This document shows positions 19,298 to 27,381 of a stretch of DNA of 53,301 nt, in pieces. A program made the translations under genes and the position numbers. Position 1 is the first letter of the stretch; each line of letters starts with the position of its first letter. Under the pieces are notes generated by a model. That model saw only the letters and a list, made by a program, of their open reading frames with translations, was not told where the DNA came from and made no database searches. Origin of the DNA: Nitrospira sp. (lineage in GTDB: Bacteria; Nitrospirota; Nitrospiria; Nitrospirales; Nitrospiraceae); assembly GCA_025934915.1 (NCBI GenBank), contig JAICWG010000009.1, positions 1 through 53,301 on the forward strand. Reading direction: 5' to 3'.

Positions 19298-20136
19298 GGT
19301 TTCTTCCCCACAATCAACAGGCTACCGCGCAAATGGGGCATGACGTAGAACGGCCATTTCATCCAATTGATGCCATGTTGCCTGACGGGCTGTCGGCATT
19401 GCTGTGTATCCTCCCCGAGAAAGAACCGGGACTCAGCGATGTTGAACCCAGTTTGATGCAGCATCTCGGCCAGCTCATGCATGGCATATTCGCGGGCATG
19501 GGGCCTCCACTCATCATCCGGATTGTCGTATCCCGGTGGAGCAAGCCGATCGTTCGGCGTCCGACCAATTAAAAGTTTGAAGACGTTCCCGATCCTGGTC
19601 ACGTTCGGGGTCGTCAGAACGACATGACCGCCCGATCCCAATATGCGGTAGGCTTCCGATAGCAAATGGAACGGTGACGTCAGATGTTCGATGATTTCCA
19701 ACGCAAAGACCAACTGGACAGAGTTATCCGGAAGCGGCACTTTCTCGGAATATCCTTTGCTCTGAAACTGCCCTCCTGTCGGATCGAGATTGACGGCATG
19801 AATGTCCGCCTGCACATCTCGATGCATGAAGTGAACGAACTCGTCTGAAACCATCAGACCAGCCCCAAACAATCGAGCCGAGTTTGTGTAGTTCAGCCTG
19901 CGCAAGAGTCGCAACAGGCTTCCAGGAAACGGGCCTAAATCGACGATCGTCTGTTTCTCAGACGGCAATCTACGCAAGCCGCTTTTTAAGGCCACATGCA
20001 ATCGGTCTCGGCATTTCATCGCATGGTGCATGGGAGTCGCAAAGCGTGCATCATCCGGTCCAAAAGTTTCATATGAGGACGGCTTGTACGTCCTCAACAG
20101 ATCAAGAAAATCCTTTCTGGTCAGTTCGTATGCCAT
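19294..20136 (-). CDS. Class I SAM methyltransferase
   Basis: A 280-residue protein with a modified motif I (TIVDLGPFPGSLLRLLRRL) and ALEIIEHLTSPFHLLSEAYRILGSGGHVVLTTPNV, the usual post-I region of type 11 methyltransferases. I start it at the ATG at 20136 (MAYELTRKD...). A GTG at 20181 gives a longer frame, but its extra residues look unconserved and would overlap an apparent small gene. No strong ribosome site marks either. It overlaps the glycosyltransferase downstream by ATGA. The target is probably a sugar or lipid-linked intermediate in this pathway. Confidence 0.85.
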   Translation of the reverse strand: MAYELTRKDFLDLLRTYKPSSYETFGPDDARFATPMHHAMKCRDRLHVALKSGLRRLPSEKQTIVDLGPFPGSLLRLLRRLNYTNSARLFGAGLMVSDEFVHFMHRDVQADIHAVNLDPTGGQFQSKGYSEKVPLPDNSVQLVFALEIIEHLTSPFHLLSEAYRILGSGGHVVLTTPNVTRIGNVFKLLIGRTPNDRLAPPGYDNPDDEWRPHAREYAMHELAEMLHQTGFNIAESRFFLGEDTQQCRQPVRQHGINWMKWPFYVMPHLRGSLLIVGKKP

Positions 20137-20327
20137 CGCACGGTCATTATCTGTGGAGAAGCTTGGATTGCCAAATTCCACGCCAAGGTATCGAATAATT
20201 GATCGGCGGCAAACGCATGACCAGAGGCATGCAGAATGACCCAGGTTCGGGCGAATAGACCCGTAACCACTGCAGAGAGAACGAGCATCTGGGGTTTCTC
20301 TATGATTGGAGAATCAGGCCAATTCAT
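20121..20327 (-). CDS. Putative small hydrophobic protein (68 aa)
   Basis: The ATG at 20327 overlaps the upstream methyltransferase stop in an ATGA, the same coupling sign seen at most junctions in this operon, and the frame runs 68 residues to just inside the next methyltransferase. The centre (MLVLSAVVTGLFARTWVIL) could be one membrane segment. I do not recognise it. It fills a gap of about 190 nt that would otherwise be empty, and it explains the gap; but the length is short enough to arise by chance. It might also be the eroded remnant of a larger gene. Confidence 0.4.
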   Translation of the reverse strand: MNWPDSPIIEKPQMLVLSAVVTGLFARTWVILHASGHAFAADQLFDTLAWNLAIQASPQIMTVRWHTN

Positions 20328-21079
20328 TTGATGCAAACCCCGATCAAATTGGTGTCGTCCGCGACCCCTTCGCGATACTCGATATCGTCGGGAACAAGTT
20401 CATGTAAGGCCGGCCCTCCTTGTACTTGGCTCATCAGGCTTCCAAGCCAATGACGAATGGGTCGTGGAACACAATTACGAAGACCAATCGGGTCCAAATT
20501 GCGCACGGTGTCCATGGAGCGTTCAACCGCCTTGATACGATGCCCCTGACGGCGACCGTACCAGCGGACAGTTGAAAAATGCGGTTGCAGCAAAGCCTTA
20601 AATTCGTCCGGCGTATATTCACGAATATGATAAGGATCCGTTGGAGGAATACCACGGCCCTTGCCGTGCGGTGTGAATATGACGAGCACACCGTTTGGTT
20701 TCAGCACCCGAGTCAACTCGGACACGAAGCGGCCGTCATCCTGGATATGCTCGATGGTGTCTTGTGAGACGATGCAATCGAAGGACGCATCTCGAAAGGC
20801 CAGAGCACAAGCGTCCATCGCCAGAAACGCGACGTTCGATCGGGGATAGTCAGCCCGACTCTTGGCGACAACGTCGGGAGCACAATCGATCCCCACGATT
20901 CGACCGGCACGGGCACCCAAATAGTCGCTGCCATAGCCGGTACCGCATGAAAGGTCTAGGACGCACCGCTGTTCAAGCGGTCCAAGTTGGCGAGCCGCCC
21001 ATACATATCCTGATAGATTCACGACATGTTGCGTATCTGTTGGATAAGCGGCCCTTCGCTCCACGATTTCCCCTACCAT
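20324..21079 (-). CDS. Class I SAM methyltransferase
   Basis: A 251-residue type 11 methyltransferase with motif I VLDLSCGTGYGSDYLG, the acidic residue in VGIDCAPDVV, and DCIVSQDTIEHIQDDGRFVSELTRVLKPNG. The C-terminal half (REYTPDEFKALLQPHFSTVRWYGRRQGHR) is like that of glycan methyltransferases. It lies 66 nt after the family 2 glycosyltransferase and is followed by the small 68-residue frame. Function in modifying the exopolysaccharide is inferred from position. Confidence 0.87.
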   Translation of the reverse strand: MVGEIVERRAAYPTDTQHVVNLSGYVWAARQLGPLEQRCVLDLSCGTGYGSDYLGARAGRIVGIDCAPDVVAKSRADYPRSNVAFLAMDACALAFRDASFDCIVSQDTIEHIQDDGRFVSELTRVLKPNGVLVIFTPHGKGRGIPPTDPYHIREYTPDEFKALLQPHFSTVRWYGRRQGHRIKAVERSMDTVRNLDPIGLRNCVPRPIRHWLGSLMSQVQGGPALHELVPDDIEYREGVADDTNLIGVCIK

Positions 21080-21145
21080 TTATTCACCAAGGGTCCACAC
21101 AAACATTCAGCACGAATGGATGCGCGATCCGTTCAACAGTTTCCC

Positions 21146-22117
21146 CTATCCCTTGTTCGACCTGGTCCACACGAGCCCTAACAGGACCGACTGGCCCCCA
21201 TGCCAAAGACGTCGAACAACTGAGACATACATGTCAAGCGAGCGGTCATTCACGGTCGACCGGCGGCGACTGATCGCGCCGATCAACCGCACGACCGCCC
21301 CGAGGGCGATCCATGTTTTCATAATCCAACGCTTGAATAGCGGAAAGTGCTTTTCTACGTAGCGGATACGGCTGAACTCCCATACAAGGTTCAGTCGAGT
21401 ACGATCTCGCTCTCCGCTCCGGCCGATCAAGTGTACGATGTCCGCATCGGCCAGATGCCGAATGCGATAGCCGCGCCGGTGGAAGACTCGGCATAAATCG
21501 ACATCCTCAAAATACATAAAGTAGCCCTCATCCAATCCGCCGCAGGCCCTCATCAGATCCGTCCGAACCATCAAACAGGCTCCATTAATCCAGTCCACAT
21601 CTTGCGATTTCGTGCAATCGATGGCCTGTCGTGCCGCCAATACCTCCCGCCATGCCGGACCACATTTGCGAAGGAAGGAGGCATGGATGAGATGGTCTCG
21701 GATCGAAGGGAACGGAAAACAGGACTGGTACAACTGGCCATCTCCCGTCCATTGTTTGCACCCCACAGCACCGATCTCCGGATCTCCATCGAGACATCCC
21801 ACCATCCGATCCAATGCCTGCCCTCGCACCCGCGTATCGCTGTTCAACATGAGAAGATATCGCCCAGCACTAACCGCCAACGCTTGATTGACGCCTGTTG
21901 AGAAACCCCGATTCTCGCGATTCACGATGATATGCACCTTGGGGTAGCTTGTTCGAATGGCTTCCACCGTCGCGTCTTTGGAGTCGTTATCGACGACGAT
22001 CACTTCGAATCTGGTGGTGAGAGTGGACTCGAACACCGATCTCAGGCAATCAAGTATGAGCGCTCTAGTGTTATAACCCACGATCGCGATGGATAGATCC
22101 ACGGAGCCGTCGGACAT
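21146..22117 (-). CDS. Family 2 glycosyltransferase (rhamnosyltransferase-like)
   Basis: A 323-residue GT-A enzyme with the nucleotide-binding start LSIAIVGYNTRALILDCLRSV, the metal-binding DxD-type region LLMLNSDTRV and the acceptor-side INGACLMVRTDL..GGLDEGYFMYFEDVDLC, a pattern shared with WbbL-type rhamnosyltransferases. It ends with a basic hydrophobic stretch that may sit at the membrane (RWIMKTWIALGAVVRLIGAI). Its ATG overlaps the flippase stop as TAATG. The sugar donor could be dTDP-rhamnose but no rml genes are in the window. Confidence 0.88.
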   Translation of the reverse strand: MSDGSVDLSIAIVGYNTRALILDCLRSVFESTLTTRFEVIVVDNDSKDATVEAIRTSYPKVHIIVNRENRGFSTGVNQALAVSAGRYLLMLNSDTRVRGQALDRMVGCLDGDPEIGAVGCKQWTGDGQLYQSCFPFPSIRDHLIHASFLRKCGPAWREVLAARQAIDCTKSQDVDWINGACLMVRTDLMRACGGLDEGYFMYFEDVDLCRVFHRRGYRIRHLADADIVHLIGRSGERDRTRLNLVWEFSRIRYVEKHFPLFKRWIMKTWIALGAVVRLIGAISRRRSTVNDRSLDMYVSVVRRLWHGGQSVLLGLVWTRSNKG

Positions 22118-23586
22118 TACACCCCTACCTGCGATTGATCATTCCAGAGTGTCTTGAGTCGCGGCCGCTCGACCCACCAAAGATACCAACCAAATACTCC
22201 AGCGGTCGCCATGGCTAGGATTTCCGGTGTCCACGGGATGGCAATAGGAGTCTGACCGACTCCGGTCCACAGCAGTGCGCCGGCCACCAGTCCAAAGAGT
22301 CCGGTTCGGCCAAGCGATATAAACGTATCGTTAGTCGAAGTGCCGAGCAGCCGCCGTGTTTCTATCACTTGCAGTGTTGTGCCAAAAATATAACTTGCCG
22401 TCAGTGAGACGGCGGCGCCGAACATTCCGAGTGAGACCGTCATTGGAACGATCATCGCCACGTACAGAGCACATTGTGCGAACCAACTTTTCACCTGAAG
22501 ATCCGGCCGTCCCAAGCCATAGTGCAAGGAGGCCATGACACTGACATAACCGGCGCAGACAGAATAAATGCAAAGAACTTGCAGAGAGTCGCTGATGCTG
22601 GTCCATTGCGGACCGAACACGATCGGAACCATGATGGGCGCCAAAGAACCTATCGTGACGGCCAGGGGAATATAGACAATGCCGATAAGTCCTATCTGCA
22701 GATCGAAAACACGAACCAGGCCGAGTTGATCCCGCTGCAATGCCGCATAGGCCGGTACGCTGATTTGCTGCATGAGCGCTGTGGCGCGAGCACCGATCAG
22801 GAGCGGAACGGCCAGCGCCACCTGATACAATCCCAACGCTTCTGGCCCCAGCAGACGACCGATCACCAGCTCTCCCCCGGTCATGATGCCGAAGGCGCAC
22901 AACGTGATCAGGTTCAAATGTTTGCCGTACCGGACAAAATAAGAGAATGCCGATAGTTTAAGGGACTGACCTGGAGTAAACGGTGCGATTTGAAAAGAAA
23001 GAAGACTCCCAATCGTCAAGCCAACCAGCTGTCCAATGACCAGCGCCCATACGGTCCGATAGAGGATGGCGATAGTAAGAGTCACGACTGCTTCAACGAT
23101 GCGTCGGACGACGTCAAGGGCAACCCTTCGGCGTAAGTCCAGCTTCTTCATCATGAGCGCCAATGCAGGACTTTGGAACCCTTGAATGATCAGGGCCCAC
23201 GCATGGACTCGCAGGAGAGACTCCAAGGTCGGCATACGCATGATCTCACCGATCGCACCGGCCATGATCCAGATTCCAGCCGCCATCAAGAGCCCTCTGG
23301 CGACCGACAGTGTCCAGGCAGCTGTAAGGTCGTCTTCGCTGACGATCTCTTTGGCAATGAGTGCCGAGGTCAACCCCAGCTCACTAATTGTGAGCATCGC
23401 CAGCAATACAGCCGCAGAAGCCGCCATCACACCGAAATCGGCGGGAGTCAGGATTCTTACCAGTACCGCTAATTGAACAGCCGCGATCACTTTATCGAGC
23501 AGGAATCCTCCTCCGGTCCACCAACCGGCCCGAAAGATTCGGTGACGGAGACGTAATGGGCTTGATTCGTGACTCCGAGTACTCAT
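22117..23586 (-). CDS. Wzx-type oligosaccharide flippase
   Basis: A 489-residue protein with roughly 12-14 hydrophobic segments and the polysaccharide-synthase/flippase family opening (RAGWWTGGGFLLDKVIAAVQLAVLVRILTPADFGVMAA). These proteins move undecaprenyl-linked repeat units across the inner membrane. The PADFGVMA turn and ALMMKKLDLRRRVALDVVRR loop are typical of the lipopolysaccharide-type (MatE-like) flippase group such as WzxC. With the Wza and Wzc homologues and the polymerase-like protein it completes a Wzx/Wzy-dependent route. The stop overlaps the family 2 transferase start. Confidence 0.9.
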   Translation of the reverse strand: MSTRSHESSPLRLRHRIFRAGWWTGGGFLLDKVIAAVQLAVLVRILTPADFGVMAASAAVLLAMLTISELGLTSALIAKEIVSEDDLTAAWTLSVARGLLMAAGIWIMAGAIGEIMRMPTLESLLRVHAWALIIQGFQSPALALMMKKLDLRRRVALDVVRRIVEAVVTLTIAILYRTVWALVIGQLVGLTIGSLLSFQIAPFTPGQSLKLSAFSYFVRYGKHLNLITLCAFGIMTGGELVIGRLLGPEALGLYQVALAVPLLIGARATALMQQISVPAYAALQRDQLGLVRVFDLQIGLIGIVYIPLAVTIGSLAPIMVPIVFGPQWTSISDSLQVLCIYSVCAGYVSVMASLHYGLGRPDLQVKSWFAQCALYVAMIVPMTVSLGMFGAAVSLTASYIFGTTLQVIETRRLLGTSTNDTFISLGRTGLFGLVAGALLWTGVGQTPIAIPWTPEILAMATAGVFGWYLWWVERPRLKTLWNDQSQVGV

Positions 23587-23626
23587 CGCCGACAGACCTT
23601 TTCTTGCCGTTGTGATACCGAGTTCT

Positions 23627-24814
23627 TTATGCTGCTGACTTCATACCGACAATTGCCTGACGACAAACCTGCTCCAACTGTCCAGCGCGCGCCGTCCAAG
23701 TATGAGATCGGGCCACAGCCATCCGTCCTCGTTTGCCCATACTTCTGCGAAGATCCTGATCGACTAAAAGACAAAGCAGTTGACGGGCAAGATCGGCAGG
23801 ATCATCGGCTTTAGCAGACAAACCACAGCGCAGCTCTTCCACCGTGTCTCCATATCCAGGACCTGCTGTCGCAACAACAGGACGCCCGCAAGCCAGGTAT
23901 TCCCACAGCTTCATCGAATCTCCGGGGTAGGAACGAGTCTGCCGATGCAGCACCACACAGACATCTGAAGCCGCGATCCATTTCGGGACCATGTCAAAGT
24001 CGACACGCCCGGTGAATAGAACGTGGGGCGAGAGTTGTAACTGTTGAACCTGTTCTTCAAGATTCTTTTTTGTTTGTCCATCGCCGACCAGGAGACATTG
24101 GACCGTTGGGAATGACTTCACAACGAAGGCGATGGCTTCGACGAGTGTATCGAGACCGTGCCATGGGAAGAATCCACCGACAAACGCGATATAAGGGCCT
24201 TGAGTGGTGAGACCGAGCTCTGCTCTGATTTTCTCCTGAGGCTGTGGGAAGAAATGATCCGGATCGACACCGTTTCTGATGACTGAGCAACGGGTCGCAT
24301 CCACTGGTTCTAGGTTTCGCAGACCAACCAACACTTCAGGACACACACTCACCAACGCATTTGCTTTTCTCGATGCGAGACGGAGGCCATGGGTCAACCA
24401 TTCACGAAGAGGGGGGTGGAGCCACGGACCCTGAACTTCTTCAAGGGGAAGACCGTTCACAAAATACACGACCGGACAGGTGCTGTTTCTGAGTGCCCAG
24501 AGCGGGGCCATCTGTCCCGGTGAATCAAACCACAGCAATACCTCCGGAGGCCTTGCTCGCAAGAGTTGTTTCAACAGCCTCATGGAACCCCAGAAAAATG
24601 AAAGAGGGCGTAACCCGCCCCACCGCGCAACTGGGACGAACGCAGCTTGTACTTGAATCGATGCCGTAAGAGCAGCTCCCTCTCGTTCTGACTGCGGAGC
24701 CACCAAAGTGACTTCATGACCGCGCAATGCGAGTGCCTTGGCAAACTCCAGCACTTGTCGGGAACCTCCGGCCGCCACCCCGATGTCTTCATCACAATAC
24801 GTGAGAATGCGCAT
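23627..24814 (-). CDS. Family 4 glycosyltransferase
   Basis: A 395-residue GT-B enzyme. The start is the ATG at 24814 (MRILTYCDEDIGVAAGGSRQV), which restores the family's glycine-rich N-terminus and overlaps the upstream transferase by 23 nt; the longer in-frame version has an unrelated tail. Motifs include FVGGFFPWHGLDTLV, VQCLLVGDG and DSMKLWEYLACGRPVVATAG, where the usual first Glu of E-x7-E is replaced (MKLWEYLACG). Donor and acceptor are unknown. It resembles the next gene upstream, with which it shares this KL-(W/F)-(E/D)-YLAC motif, suggesting a related pair. Confidence 0.9.
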   Translation of the reverse strand: MRILTYCDEDIGVAAGGSRQVLEFAKALALRGHEVTLVAPQSEREGAALTASIQVQAAFVPVARWGGLRPLSFFWGSMRLLKQLLRARPPEVLLWFDSPGQMAPLWALRNSTCPVVYFVNGLPLEEVQGPWLHPPLREWLTHGLRLASRKANALVSVCPEVLVGLRNLEPVDATRCSVIRNGVDPDHFFPQPQEKIRAELGLTTQGPYIAFVGGFFPWHGLDTLVEAIAFVVKSFPTVQCLLVGDGQTKKNLEEQVQQLQLSPHVLFTGRVDFDMVPKWIAASDVCVVLHRQTRSYPGDSMKLWEYLACGRPVVATAGPGYGDTVEELRCGLSAKADDPADLARQLLCLLVDQDLRRSMGKRGRMAVARSHTWTARAGQLEQVCRQAIVGMKSAA

Positions 24815-25979
24815 GCCGGATGACTCCAAGATCTTTGCCGACCCATTGACGAAGTTGCTCAACAATAGCTGTCCAGGAAAACCTCTCCTCAACAAATTGA
24901 CGCCCCTGTTTACCCAACCGTGCGCACCGACCTGGATCATTCAACAGCGCAAGGATCGCATCGGCCAGCGGACGGGGATCGTCCGGCTGAACAAGCTGTA
25001 CGCCACTGTCAGCGGTAAATGTCGAGACGACGCTCGAGATCGCGCTTGCGACCACAGGGCGATGACAGGCCAGATAGTCGAAGAGTTTAACCGGCGAAGT
25101 TTCTCCTCGGTCCCTGTGGAACGGCGCCACACACACGCTCATCGCGCCGATCCAAGTCGGCACCTCCCAGTAAGGGACTCGACCAACCCACGTAATACTG
25201 CAGTCGAATCCTATCCCTTTGGCCTGTTGCTTCAGTTCTTCAGTCGCTTCCCCATCTCCCACGAGGAGAAGCTCAGCCGATGGACAAACCCGTTTGACCA
25301 ACATCATCGCATCGAGCAGACAAGCCAACCCCTGGTATCGATAGAAGCTTCCCACGAACCCAACGTATGAACGATTCGGCAACAGACCCAGTTCCAGGCG
25401 AGAGGCCACCGCATCTCGTGCGGCAAACCGTTCCACATCGGTTCCGCTCGGAAGGACGACGATCCGCTCAAGCGAGACCCCATACCGTTCCTGAAGCAAT
25501 GCCCGCAATCCCTCTGTCAGAACGACAATACGATCGCAGCGTTTTAATGCCAGCTGGGCCAGCAGATGCTTGAACTCATGCACAAACCTTCTCTGGTTCA
25601 CGGGCCATTGGGGAACCGGTTCGCCGTTGACCTCGCAGACGCATGGCACACGAAGTAATTTGGCTAAGATCAGCGCATGCGGACTGTCCATCCATCGGTA
25701 GTACACGATATCCGGTCTGGCTACGAGTGCTTGCATCAGGCCGCGCACGAACGACAACAACGCATATGACAGCGGACGGATGAGCGGCAGATGAATAAGG
25801 CGAATCGGAATGACCGTACAGACTCGTTGGGCAAATGCCGATCGATACCTCGGCGGAAAGATGGTCACTCTGTCTCCGACGTTGCTTAAGGCCTCGGCCA
25901 ACCTCCAGATACGCACCAATCCGACCGGATCATGCGGAGCATCCGGCTCATACCAATAACAAAAGAAAAACCACGTCAC
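24792..25979 (-). CDS. Family 4 glycosyltransferase
   Basis: A 395-residue GT-B enzyme. I start it at the GTG at 25979, because it overlaps the upstream TGA as GTGA and the preceding 27 codons belong to the upstream gene's frame; translation would be coupled. N-terminal FFCYWYEPDAPHDPVGLVRIWRL, then VGFVGSFYRYQGLACLLDAM and AELLLVGDG, and SPVKLFDYLACHRPVVASA near the end. It is a likely paralogue of the following transferase. It acts in the cytoplasm on lipid-linked intermediates; the sugar is unknown. Confidence 0.9.
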   Translation of the reverse strand: MTWFFFCYWYEPDAPHDPVGLVRIWRLAEALSNVGDRVTIFPPRYRSAFAQRVCTVIPIRLIHLPLIRPLSYALLSFVRGLMQALVARPDIVYYRWMDSPHALILAKLLRVPCVCEVNGEPVPQWPVNQRRFVHEFKHLLAQLALKRCDRIVVLTEGLRALLQERYGVSLERIVVLPSGTDVERFAARDAVASRLELGLLPNRSYVGFVGSFYRYQGLACLLDAMMLVKRVCPSAELLLVGDGEATEELKQQAKGIGFDCSITWVGRVPYWEVPTWIGAMSVCVAPFHRDRGETSPVKLFDYLACHRPVVASAISSVVSTFTADSGVQLVQPDDPRPLADAILALLNDPGRCARLGKQGRQFVEERFSWTAIVEQLRQWVGKDLGVIRHAHSHVL

Positions 25980-27358
25980 ACGGCCTCCTGTGGCTTGATC
26001 AGTGGTTCGACCTGGGCAGACAGGGTCGGCAAGAGCATGACCAACCCGGCGCAAAGCCAAAACGGCTCCATAATGCGGATGATGATGAATGTATTGGCTC
26101 CGATCCCATGCGCAAGCATGGCGACGAGAGCCAAAAGAAACCCGTGAGCCAACCCTTTGGCAAAGGGATCGGTTTCAGACAAGAACGACTCGCGGGCACA
26201 GCGCCAAAGACGGTAGATAATGAACCCGAACGCGACGAGTCCAGCGAGACCGGTCTCTCCGATGATTTTGACGTATTGCGCGTCGGCCCATGCATACCCG
26301 GTAATTCCTCGCCCAAGAATCGGATCATGAACCCAGTCCTTGAGAACATAGGCCCATGACTTCAGGCGCTCCGTTGTCGAGAGATCCAGTCCCACGTGAC
26401 CCACTTTGATTTCTCCGCCATATTGACGGCCAAAAAATGTTTCGTTGACCCGCTGTTTCACATTGGCAGGCGCCAGCAATGGAACCAATGCAATGACGAC
26501 AAGCAACAGTGTCAGCACCCGCGGGCGTCTCCACTGGGTAAACCCTACCGTCATCAGCAGGACAACACCGGCCAGGTAGGAAGAACGCGATAAGGTGGTC
26601 ATCAAAGCCAACAAGGCAAAACCAGCAAGCACCAACAATGCGATGCGAATCGGACCGAACTGAACATGCAACAAGAGTCCGGTCATGATCGCCAGAAGGA
26701 ATACCAGGTAGCCGCCCAACGTGTTCGGCTCTCCGATTTCACCTTCAAATGGCGCTGAGGCCCGCTGTCCGGTCGATATTTGGGAAATCGCATACAAGCT
26801 GACGATAAGGCCGATGGTCAGCAGGGTCACCACAAGCCCTACCACCTGCTGCTGAGACCGCACATGGTTGACGACCATAAAAAATACAAAAAAGTATTCG
26901 AAGTACTTCAGGACAAAGAAAAAGCCGGTCAACGGTCTGACATGTCCGTTTAGGACACCGACTAAGGTTGAGATGACACAGATCACCATGTACACAGCGA
27001 TGGGTCGGTTCAGTGGTGTCTCACGAAATAACGCCAGTTCGCGGTAGACGATGTTCTTGACCAGCCAACTGACTCCGATGACGATTAACAAAATGTCGTC
27101 CATCCGAAATGACAACTCTCGCCCACCGACACCACGCCCTTCGATCCGCCCGATCGCGATTTCAGGAGACAACAGCATGGACGCAATCAGCAGGTAGAGA
27201 GCAGCGGGTACGGAAGTGAAGGCCGTCAAAACGATCAAAAACCCTATGACCGCTTGCATACCCACTGTGGGGGTCGTGAGTGTGAGACCTAATGCAATGG
27301 CGGCGGCTAGTACGGCGATAACCAGGCTATCTTGAGGACTGATGGCTGTTTGTTGCAT
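25976..27358 (-). CDS. O-antigen ligase/Wzy polymerase-like membrane protein
   Basis: A 460-residue protein with about 11-12 hydrophobic segments and the O-antigen ligase/polymerase family core: the long periplasmic loop (after VLLMTVGFTQWRRPRV..) with TTERLKSWAYVLKDWVHDPILGRGITGYAWADAQYVKIIGETGLAGLVAF. The W-x5-HPIxGxG-like part (WVHDPILGRG) and the following H/E residues are the family's signature. It would polymerise repeat units or ligate the chain at the periplasmic face. It is placed between the Wzc homologue and the transferases, consistent with a Wzy. Ligase and polymerase cannot be told apart by sequence alone. Confidence 0.87.
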   Translation of the reverse strand: MQQTAISPQDSLVIAVLAAAIALGLTLTTPTVGMQAVIGFLIVLTAFTSVPAALYLLIASMLLSPEIAIGRIEGRGVGGRELSFRMDDILLIVIGVSWLVKNIVYRELALFRETPLNRPIAVYMVICVISTLVGVLNGHVRPLTGFFFVLKYFEYFFVFFMVVNHVRSQQQVVGLVVTLLTIGLIVSLYAISQISTGQRASAPFEGEIGEPNTLGGYLVFLLAIMTGLLLHVQFGPIRIALLVLAGFALLALMTTLSRSSYLAGVVLLMTVGFTQWRRPRVLTLLLVVIALVPLLAPANVKQRVNETFFGRQYGGEIKVGHVGLDLSTTERLKSWAYVLKDWVHDPILGRGITGYAWADAQYVKIIGETGLAGLVAFGFIIYRLWRCARESFLSETDPFAKGLAHGFLLALVAMLAHGIGANTFIIIRIMEPFWLCAGLVMLLPTLSAQVEPLIKPQEAV

Positions 27359-27381
27359 GACACGGAGGCTCCTCGGTCGTG

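Noticed and set aside
24738-25370. Plus-strand open frame of 210 codons opposite the transferase pair
   Set aside because: Antisense to two clear family 4 glycosyltransferases.
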